NCBI GenBank assembly: GCA_002811645.1
Contig: PDIP01000060.1
Coordinates: forward strand, 77,721 to 141,720
DNA length: 64,000 nt
Direction of reading: 5' to 3'
Origin: Corallochytrium limacisporum
Lineage: Eukaryota > Opisthokonta
The position numbers and the translations under genes were made by a program. Shown here one piece after another: positions 1 through 11,608 of the stretch; position 1 is the stretch's first letter; the number at the start of each line of letters is the position of its first letter. Under the pieces are notes generated by a model. The model was given only the letters and a program-made list of their open reading frames with translations. It searched no databases and had not been told where the DNA came from.

Positions 1-3000
1 ATCTATTCGGTACCATCAGGTACCCCTGTGGACTGTCTTGCACCTATCACTCGTACCAAACCTTACGTCAGTACCAAAGAGGTCAGACCGAGGTCGGTTT
101 TGGTTACTGATGTATACGTAAAGGTTAAAACTATCATATATTCAGTACCGGTTTGGAAACCTCATCGGAAAATTGGTAGGGCATGGAACGAATATCAAAA
201 AAAGGGGCTGCCTTTGGGGGTCATTGTTGCGAACTAGGTATACTGAATTTACTGAATGGGACTGTTTGGAGCGTCAAAGATTACCTTTTGTTGCTGTCGA
301 ACGAGAACTGGCGAGGGAGAGAAAGGGGAAAAAAAAAAGAAAGAACATTAATCAGGAGATAGCTGCCAGTCGCACTAGGGTCATAAATGGTCATTGAATT
401 TGAACCGTGGAGAGACGGGAAAAAAGCGATGATTTATCATTTGTGCAAACTCTGCGAGATTTCAGCGTAGTGGTCTGGTAGGGTTTCTGGTAGTGAAGCA
501 ATGAGGGAAACAGACTACGTAACCGAAGAAGCCCCGGTGGAACTTGAGAATCAGGATACCTCCTGCCATTCCGTGGCCAGCAGTTTCCATATGCAATGGC
601 CTATTAGTGTTAACGAGAGAATCATATCCATAAATTGGACTCCCCGATTCAACGATCGAGCGGAGGTAGTTCAGACACGGGTTAGAGGACCCGGGGAATG
701 GGGGGAGGTGATCCAGGGGCCCCATTGCGCACCGTACCCTACTCCCTCCCCCCGCGCGAGGGGGGGCCCGACCTGGGACCGCACTAATCGTCCGCCTTCC
801 CACCGATCTGGTGACCCAGAGCCAATATCAGGGCCAGCCAACGCATGCAGCTGTCGAAATCTTCTGACTTTTGGACTTGACTTGCATAGGTAACAGATCC
901 TCCCTGGTGGCTCAGTATCATGACCGCGCACAAAGACCTCCGCACTAGACACACTGGACACACTGATAGTGGGCCCGTGCTCGATGTAGACTTGATGGGG
1001 TCCGTATCTCTTGTCGTACAACAACTGAGAGAGGTCTAGATGGATATAACGTATCGGTTCGGGGTACTCCAGTCGTTAAAACTCACAAGCAGGACGACAG
1101 TTTCTAACGACCGGGCATTCGCTTGCCATCGTTGCCATCTTCATCAACAAGAAGTTATCCACACCCATCATGGAAGGACAGGCACCCAACGACCAAAACA
1201 CAAATAGGGTATGATCAAATCGTCAAGACTTCTAAGGTTACTGGATGTATAGATGATGATCCTTGGTGGATGACCGCATATGAGCATGTCAGAGAGCATC
1301 GCATGTGTGGTGGTTGCAAATCAGACCATTGCTTCTCTCCATCACTTTGGGTTTGGAATAGTCCGGATTGACAAGAGCGATGTGAAAATAGAACCCCGGA
1401 TCTTGGGGTTATAGATGAAACATCTTGGAGGGGTTGTTCCCGGGGTGATTGCGGATTACCCTGCGGAACGATATACATGGCGGATGGGGCACTGGAACAA
1501 GAGAGCAGAGCCTTAGAGCCAGGGGCACTGCGACGGCTCCGCACCCGCACGCTAATGCGTAAAATCAACGCTATGGTCTGGCCTAAGTCGTCCACGAAAC
1601 CCACTTATTGTCTTGTTCGAGGCATCCATGGTCCCCAATGTTCTTGTCCACGCTGGTGTGGTCGTCACCCCGACGGCATCATGTCTCCCATGGTTGGTAG
1701 TAGTGATTGTCTGTTGCACTGCTAATGGCCCCTCAACTCTATATTATACAGCCAATCCCAGGTCATTGTGTCTCGGTAATGTTACCACACTGACTACGGC
1801 CATGATGTACCATGGTATTAGAAACTTCGCAGTTACTGGGCAAGCAAGCGATGGCCACTTGTCCCGAGGGACTGTCAACTCGGTCCCCTTCGTCACGAAT
1901 ACCGATCCGCCCTCCGTCGGCTTCAGTGTCAAACCCATCGGCGGAAAGCCCTCCCCTTCCTCTGGCTTACTCTCCGTCTATCCGTCCACAACCACGCTTT
2001 TAGTGCACAAACCCACGGCAAGTTCGGTCCGGTACATTGGCTACTGCTAGATGCCAAATATGGCCTGTGCCATCGTCATATCACTCGTGGCTATCTTTGT
2101 ACCCGCCCAAAACATTACAGCAACGATGTATGGCCTTAGTATAGGAAATGTAGGGGTGTAGGGGTCACCATATTATTGGTCGGTCAGACCACTCTGCTGC
2201 TCAGTATTTGGCGCCTGCCGCGGTTTTATAGTGAAAGTACCAGAATCTCCCCCACCCTTTTTCTCATATCGGGCTGGTTTATTGTGGCTGTTTTATTAAT
2301 ATGACATATGCGCAAGGCCGGAAGTCTTTAAGATGAACTTACAGCTTTTCAACATCTTCTTGTGGTTCCACAAGTTTGCAGGATCACGAAAAGACCTGTA
2401 TTAGTTTGTGGTTTCTCGCAACCAAGAAGTCGCCACAAGAAACCGAATCCCGTGACCGGCCCCCAGCTCGGAGGGTTCGGTTTTACACCTCAGCCGAAAA
2501 AAGTTGAACATTTACTATGGGCACTGCTGGGCACACGCCAGGGGGAGGACAACTCAACAAACCGGGCCTGTTCTCACAGTCATGGCATTACATAAGTTAT
2601 CGGCCAAATACCTGGGAGACACATGTACGTAGGCTTCCTATTTCGACTACATCAGGGCAAGTAGTACCAGTTTCCTTCACACACTCGGCAGCGTTCAAGG
2701 GAACGACGAAGATTACAGTAACCATCAACGGGCACTCGCGTAACCAGATTTCCTCACAAACAGTCATCAAGCCTGCGATATGGCATTCATGTGACTATGC
2801 AGCTGGGTATGTGTACATAGGCGTTGTTGTATGGGACCATTGTTTGGGGTAATGTTGATATCGGTGATGATTCCGCCAAAGTAAAACATCAACATTGGGT
2901 CTTTCCTAGATTTATCATCGTTGAATTTGTATTTATATGTTGATGGACCGCCGATGATGAAAGATTGGGTCAGTTTGTGTGTCTTCCTTCTCGCACTCCG

Positions 3001-3205
3001 CACCGCCCAGGGTGTGTCTTCTTGGTTTGCGGGTGTGGGCTGTCGCGCCATACGGGAGGGAGCAGAGAACGGCCATCTAGCACGTTCAGCCACGCGTACA
3101 ACCACCACTTGCCTGATCTCCGCCACGGCACGACTAGTTGTTCTGTAGATGGCACTGAATATCTTCATGGATGTCCCAGTCTCTGCGGATGTTTGGTGCG
3201 TGTAT

Positions 3206-3225
3206 TGTGTGTGTGTGTGTGTGTG
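3206..3225. repeat. TG dinucleotide microsatellite
   Basis: About ten uninterrupted TG units, seen directly. The flanking sequence also has scattered TGTG steps. The antisense frame through it reads as His-Thr repeats, which inflates a spurious open frame there. Confidence 0.9.
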
Positions 3226-4154
3226 ATGTGTCACTGTCCTGGCATTCCAACACGAAAAACATGTATGACCAAGTACGGCCTCAAATCTCTCGCGAATTGC
3301 GGGGCCACTACTGTGGACCACCACTACTACCAAACCTTTATCATATTTGGATTACTACACCAATAACTTGGACCATAGAGCAGACGCCTATTCACACAGA
3401 GAAGAAGGAGTTTGCTCATGACCATGTGCTTCCTGCGAATACGAGGTCTACAATTTAGTCATAGTAATGCAAGAAAGCAGGTAGTTGTTGCCCACAACGA
3501 AGGTAAAAGGTCACAGTGCTGCCCCGCACAGCCTACTAAAAGCACATACTGGGAGCATATATTTATCACAAACAAAAAGTCATGCAACAAGATGACGGAC
3601 ATCATAATTCGAAGTCCAAAATTTCTACAGATAGCGCCATTTTCTAGCAGAACTTTGCATGCGGTTCATAGCAGGTAAACAGGGCGGAGGCCAGCTCGGC
3701 AATCTGCGGTTCCTGGGTCCTGGTCCTCCTCTCAGCTGATCGGGTCACGCACAAACTCGAGGATGATTCCCGGCACAGAGCGGGGCCAGTGCAATGAGAG
3801 TGACGGAGTGCGAAAAAAAGTTAACATTTACGGCTCACGGCCAGTTAATCGCTATACAAAAAGTAGCGTACTCTCCAAGAGACAGAGGGCCAGACTAGTT
3901 TTCCCGGTTGCCGACGTGCTCAGACAGCGTGCCTCGGGATTTCTCCCTGTTGCAATTTTTTTTTCCTCGCACAACATACCAGAAAACACGGGAGGGTTTA
4001 GTGGGCGGATTTTAACCCGGGGCGTGAGGAGGAGAAGGGGGGGCGCATGTCAATTCGGCGACTATTATACTCATTTGGCAGGGCATTTTTCGTGCCGCCA
4101 GAGCAGTACTTTGTGTGGTCGGAAAAGATAGGAACGGAAGGGTTGGGGGGATGG

Positions 4155-4200
4155 GGAGAGAGAGAGAGAGAGACAGAGAGAGGAGAGAAGGAGGAGGAGA
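4155..4200. repeat. GA-rich purine tract
   Basis: Mostly AG dinucleotides interrupted by single substitutions, grading into GGA units. It lies in otherwise featureless intergenic DNA. Polypurine tracts can act as promoter elements, but no gene follows closely. Confidence 0.8.
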
Positions 4201-6864
4201 AATCGGAAAGGAATTTTCTTTGTTGCATTAAACACCGGTAAGGATGACACCTGAAGCAGTTCGCACACAAAGATAACTGCAGTAGTCATTGACCTTAGCG
4301 GTAAAAGCAAAGAAATACCTTCCTAAAGCAGGAGCGAAATTGACGGAGGGAGCACAGGCTATTGGAAGTGTGCGTAAAAAGGGATCGGAAGGCGCGAAGT
4401 GAAGCCATGGTTAAGGTATCGATGCCCGACTGAACGGTTTCTACAAACTATTCCACCAATCTGTCTCGGTACCGCAAGGTCCGGAGTTGCCGGGACCTTC
4501 GCCCCTCAGTATTAAATGTACTGAAGAATTTTTTACTCCAACGGCGGGAACATGAAAAGGAAACCTCTCTGTGACATCACAAGCTTGGGGGGTGTGTACC
4601 TTGCCGGATTGATTAATCGTACCGTCACACTGAAAGGAAGAGCAAGGAGAGTATATGTTCTCAGTACTGCAACGGTGGCGGAGGGCAGAGGGGGAGGCAT
4701 GGGCAAGAAAAAAGTTGCCGTTCTGGCGAGTTTCGGATAAACTGACAACGTCATGGCGGTTGATCGATTTTATCAAAATACCGTATATAATATTTGTGTA
4801 AATGACATTTCTATATACTACATATATTTTCACTTTCCATATTTCGAACATAACTATATATTTGCCGTATATTGAAAATTCCTGTCCAAGCCCTCAGGAG
4901 CGTGACAGAGAGGAGAGGATAGCCACCCTATCAAAAGAACACCGGCGGGCAACATAAAAATATCCCCTAGGATTGATACAGAAATATACTGGGCTGGGGC
5001 AGTATCGAGATATCATGCAGTACATTCAATATAAACAATTGGGCATATTAGTGGCAAATTGAAACAGAGATATATACCTATTTGCCTAGAACGGACAGTC
5101 AGGCCATACCGGAAATCGTCCGACTTGTGCGGTTGTGCAGATCGGGAAATCTAGTTTGATCCGTAAAGTTTTGGTAATACTTTAACTATCGAAAACTTTT
5201 TAGCTCGTGCAATTAGAGGACAGACAGGAATGTGCTGGGGAACAAACTGTGGATCGTGAGGAACACCCTCGCATGCTCCAGAGGTAGTATCGTCCCCTTC
5301 CACGCAGTCCTATCAATAATTTTTGCAGTTGTTTCAGTATGCAAAATATCCCACCCACATATATCCCCTTCACATCTGAGAATAGGAACGGAGAACCGTG
5401 TCCTTGTCTCTGCATGCTATCGGTGGGACCCCGGGAAGAAAGTCGGGCAGCCCTGGGGAATGTGGTGCTCCATATAGGTCGTGACCCAGATGGTCCAGAA
5501 CTACTGCTCGTAATGGTATGCTTTCTGTATTGCTTCTTTCCGATCACTTCTCCGGTTTACATTCAATTATGACATCATAATCGACCCTAAGCAGTGGTCT
5601 GTGAATGTGTATCCGGGCGCCACGGGGTTGTGGGGGGAGAGGGGGGAAGGAGAAGTTAACAAGCAAAAACACAAAAACAAAATACCGCGAAGCGAGCGAG
5701 AGGAAGGCAATGTAACCAAGACTCCACGCATACCTCTACATATTCCACACCCACACAAACACCATAGCACGATACCGACCATGAGACCAACAACACACAC
5801 AGTTTAGGAAGATAGGAAGCAAAGCAACTGGGGCGACCACCCCAGAAGGAAGGGAGTGAGGGGGAGCGCAGGGAGAGAGAGAGCGAGCGAGCACGAGAGA
5901 GAAGAGAAAAAGTCACAACACGCACACCCCAGCATTCGATCTGCCAACCCCGCCCCTGTTTTGCTCGGCTGTACAACCCCTCTTAGCTTTATCTCCCGAC
6001 CCCATCCTCCAGTTTTCCCTGTAATTTTCGCGTGGGGTTCGGGTTGGCCGAGTGTTCATATTTTTTTTTCCATCCGGCACCGGAACTGTGTTATTTTTGG
6101 TGCAGTTGTACCATACCTCATTTTCGACAGCGCCGAAAGTCACATCAAAAAAATTATACTGAATATATCTATATCCATAGACAATTTGAATAGCGGCTTA
6201 CTACTGTGAGAAAATATGCTCCGCAGGACAGAGGGGGGAAAGGGGGACTCTGTGGCATTTTTGCTTTTCGTTTTTGGAAGGAATTTTCGGGTCCTCTCCG
6301 TTTGCAGACCCTCCGTTTCTCAGGAAATTTACAGGAGAAGGCCTGGGGAACACAATTTTTTTTCCTTGAAAAATGCGGGAAGTTAATACTTGGACCCAGC
6401 CACTCGATGGAGAGAGCGGGAAGAAACGAGTGTCTTCAGCGCTCGAGGGAGGGGTGAGAGGACACCGAGGGGAAAGCGGAGAGCCGGAACCAATTATTGA
6501 CCAGCCGTAAAATATAAGCAGTCTCCAAGTCTTTGTCAGACTGTCCACAAACACCACCGCAGTGGCACAAGGGGACGAACGCGCCACATTCGTCACTTTG
6601 TTGAAACTTTGATACCACACGTCGGAAACTTTTAGTGGATCTTCACGTCAGATTCGTATCGGACAGTAAGCTACATCAGATCTGTATCTCGATGAATAGC
6701 AACTCTGGTACTCGTGAATTATGAACATCTGGACTGGGTATCTAGAAATAACTTTTAAGAGCAAAGAACTGAACGACAACACTCGTGATATATATAATTT
6801 TCAAGCGTATATACTTACACGGAAAACTGGAACTCAACATACAAGAACGGATTTATAAAGAACC

Positions 6865-7467
6865 ATGGGCATTCTCAAGATGATTCGCCGCCGGGCAAGC
6901 CGGAGCCATTCCAGCGAAGTCGAAGTCGTGCCCGAAGTCAAGGTCGCCGAAGTTGACTTTGCTGAGGTAGAGGAGTCTACACAGCAGACAAACACAACAG
7001 AGAGCAACGAAAAAATTGGACCGCAGAGCCCTGAAGTCATTGAAATTGATACTACCGATAGTGACGAAAACATGCACCCTAGAATTCAGGCTGTTGCCAC
7101 CATCCGTAAGACGCGGGCGTCTGAGGCTGTAATGGTTGCGGAATTGGACAAGGTACACGGTCGTCATGTGACCTTTAATCAGAGTGTTATGCGCTACTCT
7201 GCACCGAACCACAACGTTCTCGGGGAAGTTCACTGCGACAACGAGGACCCCATGCTCGAGGAGATCAGCACTTTCCTACTTGATTGTGAATTTGACATTG
7301 AGGAACACACAACCCTAAAGGCCATTCTGCACAACTGCCGGCATGAATACTACAAGTATGTTGTGGACGTGTACGAGGCCGCGCAGGCGCGGCCCGAGTG
7401 CGTCCGCGCTGACTTTTACACTGCAGTGATTCGGCGCCGTATGTTCCCTCACAATGACTATGAGTAG
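6865..7467 (+). CDS. Orphan 200-aa protein with SIM-like and RVxF-like motifs
   Basis: I do not recognise this family. The ATG has a favourable context (ACC before it), and the frame shows protein-like composition, unlike the surrounding non-coding DNA. Visible parts: a basic N-terminus (residues 7-13, arginine-rich); an acidic, Ser/Thr-rich segment (about 18-70); at 58-61 the hydrophobic core VIEI followed by Asp/Thr/Ser/Glu residues, the layout of a SUMO-interacting motif with phospho-regulatable acidic tail; at 100-104 RHVTF, which fits the RVxF docking motif for protein phosphatase 1; and a compact, probably helical C-terminal half (about 125-193) ending in a basic RRR patch. The motifs suggest a regulatory, perhaps nuclear, adaptor, but this is inference from short motifs. 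It is isolated: the nearest gene is 1.4 kb downstream on the other strand, and a 26-bp minisatellite begins 177 bp after its stop. Confidence 0.7.
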   Translation: MGILKMIRRRASRSHSSEVEVVPEVKVAEVDFAEVEESTQQTNTTESNEKIGPQSPEVIEIDTTDSDENMHPRIQAVATIRKTRASEAVMVAELDKVHGRHVTFNQSVMRYSAPNHNVLGEVHCDNEDPMLEEISTFLLDCEFDIEEHTTLKAILHNCRHEYYKYVVDVYEAAQARPECVRADFYTAVIRRRMFPHNDYE

Positions 7468-8920
7468 TTCCCATCCTTGACCGATCAGGGAGTGTATGAA
7501 AAATCTTAAATGCAAGTAGACGATTAAAAACCTAATTTCATTTGTATGTTAAAGTAAGAGATAGAGTTCCGTCATTAGGGTCGTCGTGATCTCAGCAGAG
7601 TATATTCCTGCTGCACATTGTCGCTTTCTACTTCCGAATGATGTCGAAGAATGGTTGATGGCAGTCACATCGAAGAAGGGTTGATGGCAGTCACATCGAA
7701 GAATGGTTGATGGCAGTCACATCGAAGAATGGTTGATGGCAGTCACATCGAAGAATGGTTGATGGCAGTCACATCGAAGAATGGTTGATGGCAGTCACAT
7801 CGAAGAATGGTTGATGGTAGTCACATCGAAGAATGATTGATGGCAGTCAACATCAAACCGTTGGCGTGACCTAGGTGTCAGGTGCCCCTGTAATCGATAT
7901 CAACATTGAGGTAAGCCCAGCATATTAGGAGAGTAGTGCCGTTTCTTAGTAGTTTGTGACCAGAATGGGTCCCTCGTTTACTCCACGCTCAACACTGCGT
8001 ACCTTTCATCAGTCTTGTCACTCGACGAGGCAACCATTTTGTTGTCTTGACTCTGAACGACGACATTCCGGTGAGATCTAACCATCCAGAAGTCGTAAGA
8101 AGATAACCACAGTACCACGCAAACTTTCCAGGGCGCAGTGACGTACCATGGTCACTACCATCCTAGTCTGTTCGCCGAAACTGTGTGACACCTACGGAAG
8201 CCTGCCATGGGTTGCTGAAGAAAGTGAAAAAGTCAACACAGCTCCAGATGCTGGACCCAGATGCCTACTTAAACTGTGATGCTTTGGAAAGTTCTAGCCT
8301 GTTGTGCATCTCTGTTGATGGCGAGGGAGTGTCAACCTGTTAGTAGGCCTCAGACAGTTTGGGACGGGAGGGATGGTCGGCGGTACGGATGTACGGGAGA
8401 GGCTGGTAGTGGGTGTAATGAATGGCTCCGAGTGCTATACCTGCTCAGATGAGGTACTGCAGGAGCGTTTGCAGCCGACTGTGAAAGTGGCACACAGATC
8501 AAGTGGACAAGTTTCTGACCGGTTGCGCCTGGGCTGGCTGGTCTGGCCCATGCCAGTTTGGTGGGGAGAGCCACCGGTCCCACTGGCCCCACCCCCGTTG
8601 AGCCACTTCAGTGCGAAAGCGGCGTAGTGGGCACAGGCAGGACAAAGGAGAAAAAAAATAAATGGGCGGCTTGGAACCTGGGTTACAATCACTTCGCTTC
8701 CGGATTCTTAATATAAAATAATCCGTATATTTTATACAATGAGACAATTGGGAATACGGAATAAACCTAAACCATGACCAAAAATTCGAATGATGAATGT
8801 CGTTATTTTCATACTTTACAGTATATCTATATACAAACGTGGGCACTTTGTGTAGGGTTCTTTTTTTCTAGAGTTGGGGGAAGGTGTTACTACTACGTGT
8901 TCTTTCTACTGCGCAACTGC
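7468..8920. other. Intergenic, holds only a minisatellite
   Basis: Apart from the 26-bp tandem array at 7644-7851 I see no gene or element. The sequence separates the orphan gene on the plus strand from the 3' end of the hydrolase on the minus strand. Confidence 0.6.
7644..7851. repeat. 26-bp minisatellite, eight contiguous copies
   Basis: Eight head-to-tail copies start at 7644, 7670, 7696, 7722, 7748, 7774, 7800 and 7826. The unit begins TCGAAGAATGGTTGATGGCA and ends GTCACA. Copies differ by only one or two bases: GGG for TGG in copy 1-2, GTAG for GCAG in copy 7, GATTG for GGTTG in copy 8. There are no spacers, so it is not a CRISPR array, and 26 is not a multiple of three, so it is not a coding repeat. 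It may be transcribed in the 3' flank of the 6865-7467 gene. Confidence 0.95.
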
Positions 8921-10375
8921 TCAGACGGAGCAGTGCGACCCGATGAACTCAGCCATCGTCATCAATCCTTTGCTACGCATCTCCAAGTTGAATGGGAAGA
9001 GGACCCAATCGTGGAGCATGTCTTTGCCCTTGAGCGGGGTCACGTCACAACCACCAACGCGCCGACTGCGCTCGATGAACAGTTCGATGGAATCGCAGAA
9101 TACTTCGGCATCACCATAGGGAGCGAGGATCGGTGGGAAACCCTTGTTCCCATCCACTGCAAGCGAAGGTGAGAGATATGGGTCCGCATTACAGTTGTAG
9201 TACTCAGGGTGCTGGTCACCGAGCCGCCCATAGATGGCCTTACGTCCTTTGCAGAGGGACATGCCTGGGATAATATCGCCTGCTTTGTCGGGCTGTTCCT
9301 CGTACGCTGCCACAGGCCAGCAGTCAAAGGCGCCCCATAGAGACACTGGTACGATGCACCCAGGCAAGCTCCTCGGAGCCGAATGAACCAGCGCACGAGT
9401 CACAGCCATCGTTAGATTAGCCCCAGCACTGTCTCCCGCGATACAGATGCGGTTGGCGGGAATGCCACAGGTGTCTGTTAAATACATAAAGCCTGCAACG
9501 CCCTGACGCCGCGGGACAGGCCACTGGCATTCCATTGGGCCGAGCCCGTAGTCAATGGCAAAGACGTAGAGTGTGGCGTCGGGATCTTCTGCTGAATATA
9601 GGTCATGGTAGTACTCCTGCAGCTGCAGCAGAGCAGAAGAAAATGTTGTGGAATCACCGACCATGTAGCCACCACCATGGATCCAAAAGAGAACAACGCT
9701 GCGTTTGCTTAGGGATTTACCGTGCTTCGGACGATCGAAGCCGATCCAATTGCCGCGGATGGCTACAGGTTCATCCAGGGCCCTGCGGTGGAATGCGGTC
9801 GCTTGGCGAAAGCGACTGGCGCCTGGACCGTTGTCTCGAGGGTCGCCGACGAGATATGCCTCCTCATCACCGACCAGCGGAATACGTCGTTGCGGGATAT
9901 CCTCTTCTACAGCGAACAGAGGATAGTTTCCGTGTGGAAAGAATTTGTTGGTTGCCTTACTGTGGAGAACTTCAATGAAATCCTTCTCCGCCCGGTGCAT
10001 GTCAGGGGTGCTAAGGTATCTAGCGCTCATACTATGCTGCATAATAACAACGCGCACATGGTTCAGCCAACTGATTTTCTGCAAACTCCTCGGTAGGCTG
10101 TCCCATGCCACATACCTACGGGCCATCTCAAAGCCCAATTTGGAGACCAGTGCCACGACATTGATCATGAAACGACAAGCGTAAAGCACCGGGTTTTCAG
10201 TTTCAAGGGCCTGCTGTTGGACACCGGAATTATCAGGAGCCTTTCTCAGATAGTCAGGGTCTCGCCAGATCGCCGATATCCGCTCGATCTCCTTGGGAGA
10301 TCTTTTCGTGAGGTTTCGTAAGGTCACGTAATGGTTCATATTTATCTTATCATATATCTGTCCGGCAAATGCCAT
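8921..10375 (-). CDS. HSL-type alpha/beta hydrolase (esterase/lipase/deacetylase-like)
   Basis: A 484-residue serine hydrolase of the hormone-sensitive-lipase/arylacetamide-deacetylase type. The oxyanion-hole motif HGGG is at residues 233-236. The nucleophile elbow GDSAG at 314-318 carries the catalytic Ser316. Asp422 in YGDAEVF and His455 in MLHDW complete the likely triad at the spacing expected for the family. I chose the ATG at 10373-10375; an in-frame TTG two codons upstream is less likely. The roughly 200 residues before the HGGG motif are longer than in minimal HSL esterases and are probably a lid or family-specific cap; residues 70-84 are hydrophobic and could touch a membrane. Substrate unknown: carboxyl esters, acetylated metabolites or neutral lipids are all possible. 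It stands alone in the gene-poor part, with a Sel1-repeat gene next on the same strand about 1.2 kb upstream. Confidence 0.9.
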   Translation of the reverse strand: MAFAGQIYDKINMNHYVTLRNLTKRSPKEIERISAIWRDPDYLRKAPDNSGVQQQALETENPVLYACRFMINVVALVSKLGFEMARRYVAWDSLPRSLQKISWLNHVRVVIMQHSMSARYLSTPDMHRAEKDFIEVLHSKATNKFFPHGNYPLFAVEEDIPQRRIPLVGDEEAYLVGDPRDNGPGASRFRQATAFHRRALDEPVAIRGNWIGFDRPKHGKSLSKRSVVLFWIHGGGYMVGDSTTFSSALLQLQEYYHDLYSAEDPDATLYVFAIDYGLGPMECQWPVPRRQGVAGFMYLTDTCGIPANRICIAGDSAGANLTMAVTRALVHSAPRSLPGCIVPVSLWGAFDCWPVAAYEEQPDKAGDIIPGMSLCKGRKAIYGRLGDQHPEYYNCNADPYLSPSLAVDGNKGFPPILAPYGDAEVFCDSIELFIERSRRVGGCDVTPLKGKDMLHDWVLFPFNLEMRSKGLMTMAEFIGSHCSV

Positions 10376-11608
10376 GATCAACTAGCTTAGATTTCGTTAC
10401 CTAAATAGCCATATCCAATCCATAAAGAATACTTGGTTCCATGCTGCAGTCTCAGATCACCCGGTCAGCTCAATTAAGTACATTCCAAAACTCTCTTATA
10501 ATTTACCGCGATACAGGGACCACAGATAGGGCTTCTCCCTCCCCGGGGTATGGGTCCCCCACTTCGGCCATAGCGGAGCCACCGCGGCCCAGTGGGGTCC
10601 GAAGTGAAGGGGTATTTCGTCCCCAGATTGTGCGCAGACCTCTTCACCGCTTTACCCAACCCANNNNNNNNNNNNNNNNNNNNNNNNNNNNNNNNNNNNN
10701 NNNNNNNNNNNNNNNNNNNNNNNNNNNNNNNNNNNNNNNNNNNNNNNNNNNNNNNNNNNNNNNNNNNNNNNNNNNNNNNNNNNNNNNNNNNNNNNNNNNN
10801 NNNNNNNNNNNNNNNNNNNNNNNNNNNNNNNNNNNNNNNNNNNNNNNNNNNNNNNNNNNNNNNNNNNNNNNNNNNNNNNNNNNNNNNTCCCCAACCCTCC
10901 CCGCCCGGTTCGCTGGCTATCAAACAGCGCCACGTTCTGCTAGGAGCCAATATCTTATCCCCTGGCCAGGATAGGTGTCTAGATTGGTGGCCCGACCTAA
11001 TTGTACGATAGCAATACCAACGGACTAAGAAAATGGTAGAGTGGGGGCTCTGGCAGACCATCCGTGGGGCGGTGGCGCTGGCGAAATCTCGAGAGTAGTT
11101 GTGTGCGCAGTAACTGACACCCAAGAAAGAAGTAAAACGGAGATTGGGTGGGCTGCGGGCTGCGGGGAGGAGGACGGTGATGGAGGGCAGACAGAGGGGT
11201 CCCGAGAGGGGGGGGGTTGGGTGGGATGGAGATTTGGGCTTGAGATCCCGAAACGGGAAGATCCGGGAGAACGTTGCCGTCACAACGAAGGTCCCGACTT
11301 GTCCAATAGATGATTGATGTTTGTTTGAACACCCTCTGATCACGTCTTTCGCATGGCAGTAATTCATAAATGATTTCTGCAAGGGACTGTTAGAAATCAT
11401 TACTTTAAAGAGTCATCTTTGTGCTATCGGATGGCGGGAAACCCCCTTGCTGCATGGCGGTCCATTCCATGAGTACCACAAGAATGAACCCGCATTAGAT
11501 GTCTATTGTACAATACGAAGTATTTACGTATCACTATTTTGATTAGCCCGGCTTGTCCTCTTCAACCATGAGTTCGGTGATAGCTTAGGGTTCTGGACCT
11601 ACTGCCAA
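10376..11608. other. Intergenic with assembly gap
   Basis: Contains the N run at 10664-10887. Its flanks are C-rich, and poly-G/C-rich sequence continues to about 11230. No coding sequence is supportable; open frames crossing the Ns are artefacts. Confidence 0.6.
10664..10887. other. Assembly gap (224 N)
   Basis: 224 unresolved bases, possibly an estimated size. Both edges carry CCCAACCC-like sequence, so the gap may hide a C-rich tandem repeat that could not be assembled. Confidence 0.99.

Larger units (their letters stand above)
1..6864. other. Gene-poor region without a supportable gene
   Basis: No open frame here has a recognisable domain, a good start context or protein-like composition; the longest candidates run through simple repeats. 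Visible structure: a TG dinucleotide run at about 3206-3225, a GA-rich purine tract at about 4155-4200, several short C or G runs, and an AT-rich stretch at about 4780-5200. I see no transposase, reverse transcriptase or integrase fragment. TATA-like AT-rich sequence at about 6785-6800 may belong to the promoter of the gene starting at 6865. Confidence 0.6.

Noticed and set aside
2767..3333. 188-codon minus-strand frame
   Set aside because: It runs through a TG/CA microsatellite and low-complexity Val/His/Thr stretches, has no domain and no supporting context.
7644..7851. Possible CRISPR array
   Set aside because: The copies are contiguous with no unique spacers, and the window is eukaryotic; it is a minisatellite.
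10441..11400. Long open frames across the assembly gap
   Set aside because: Their length comes from Ns, which contain no stop codons.
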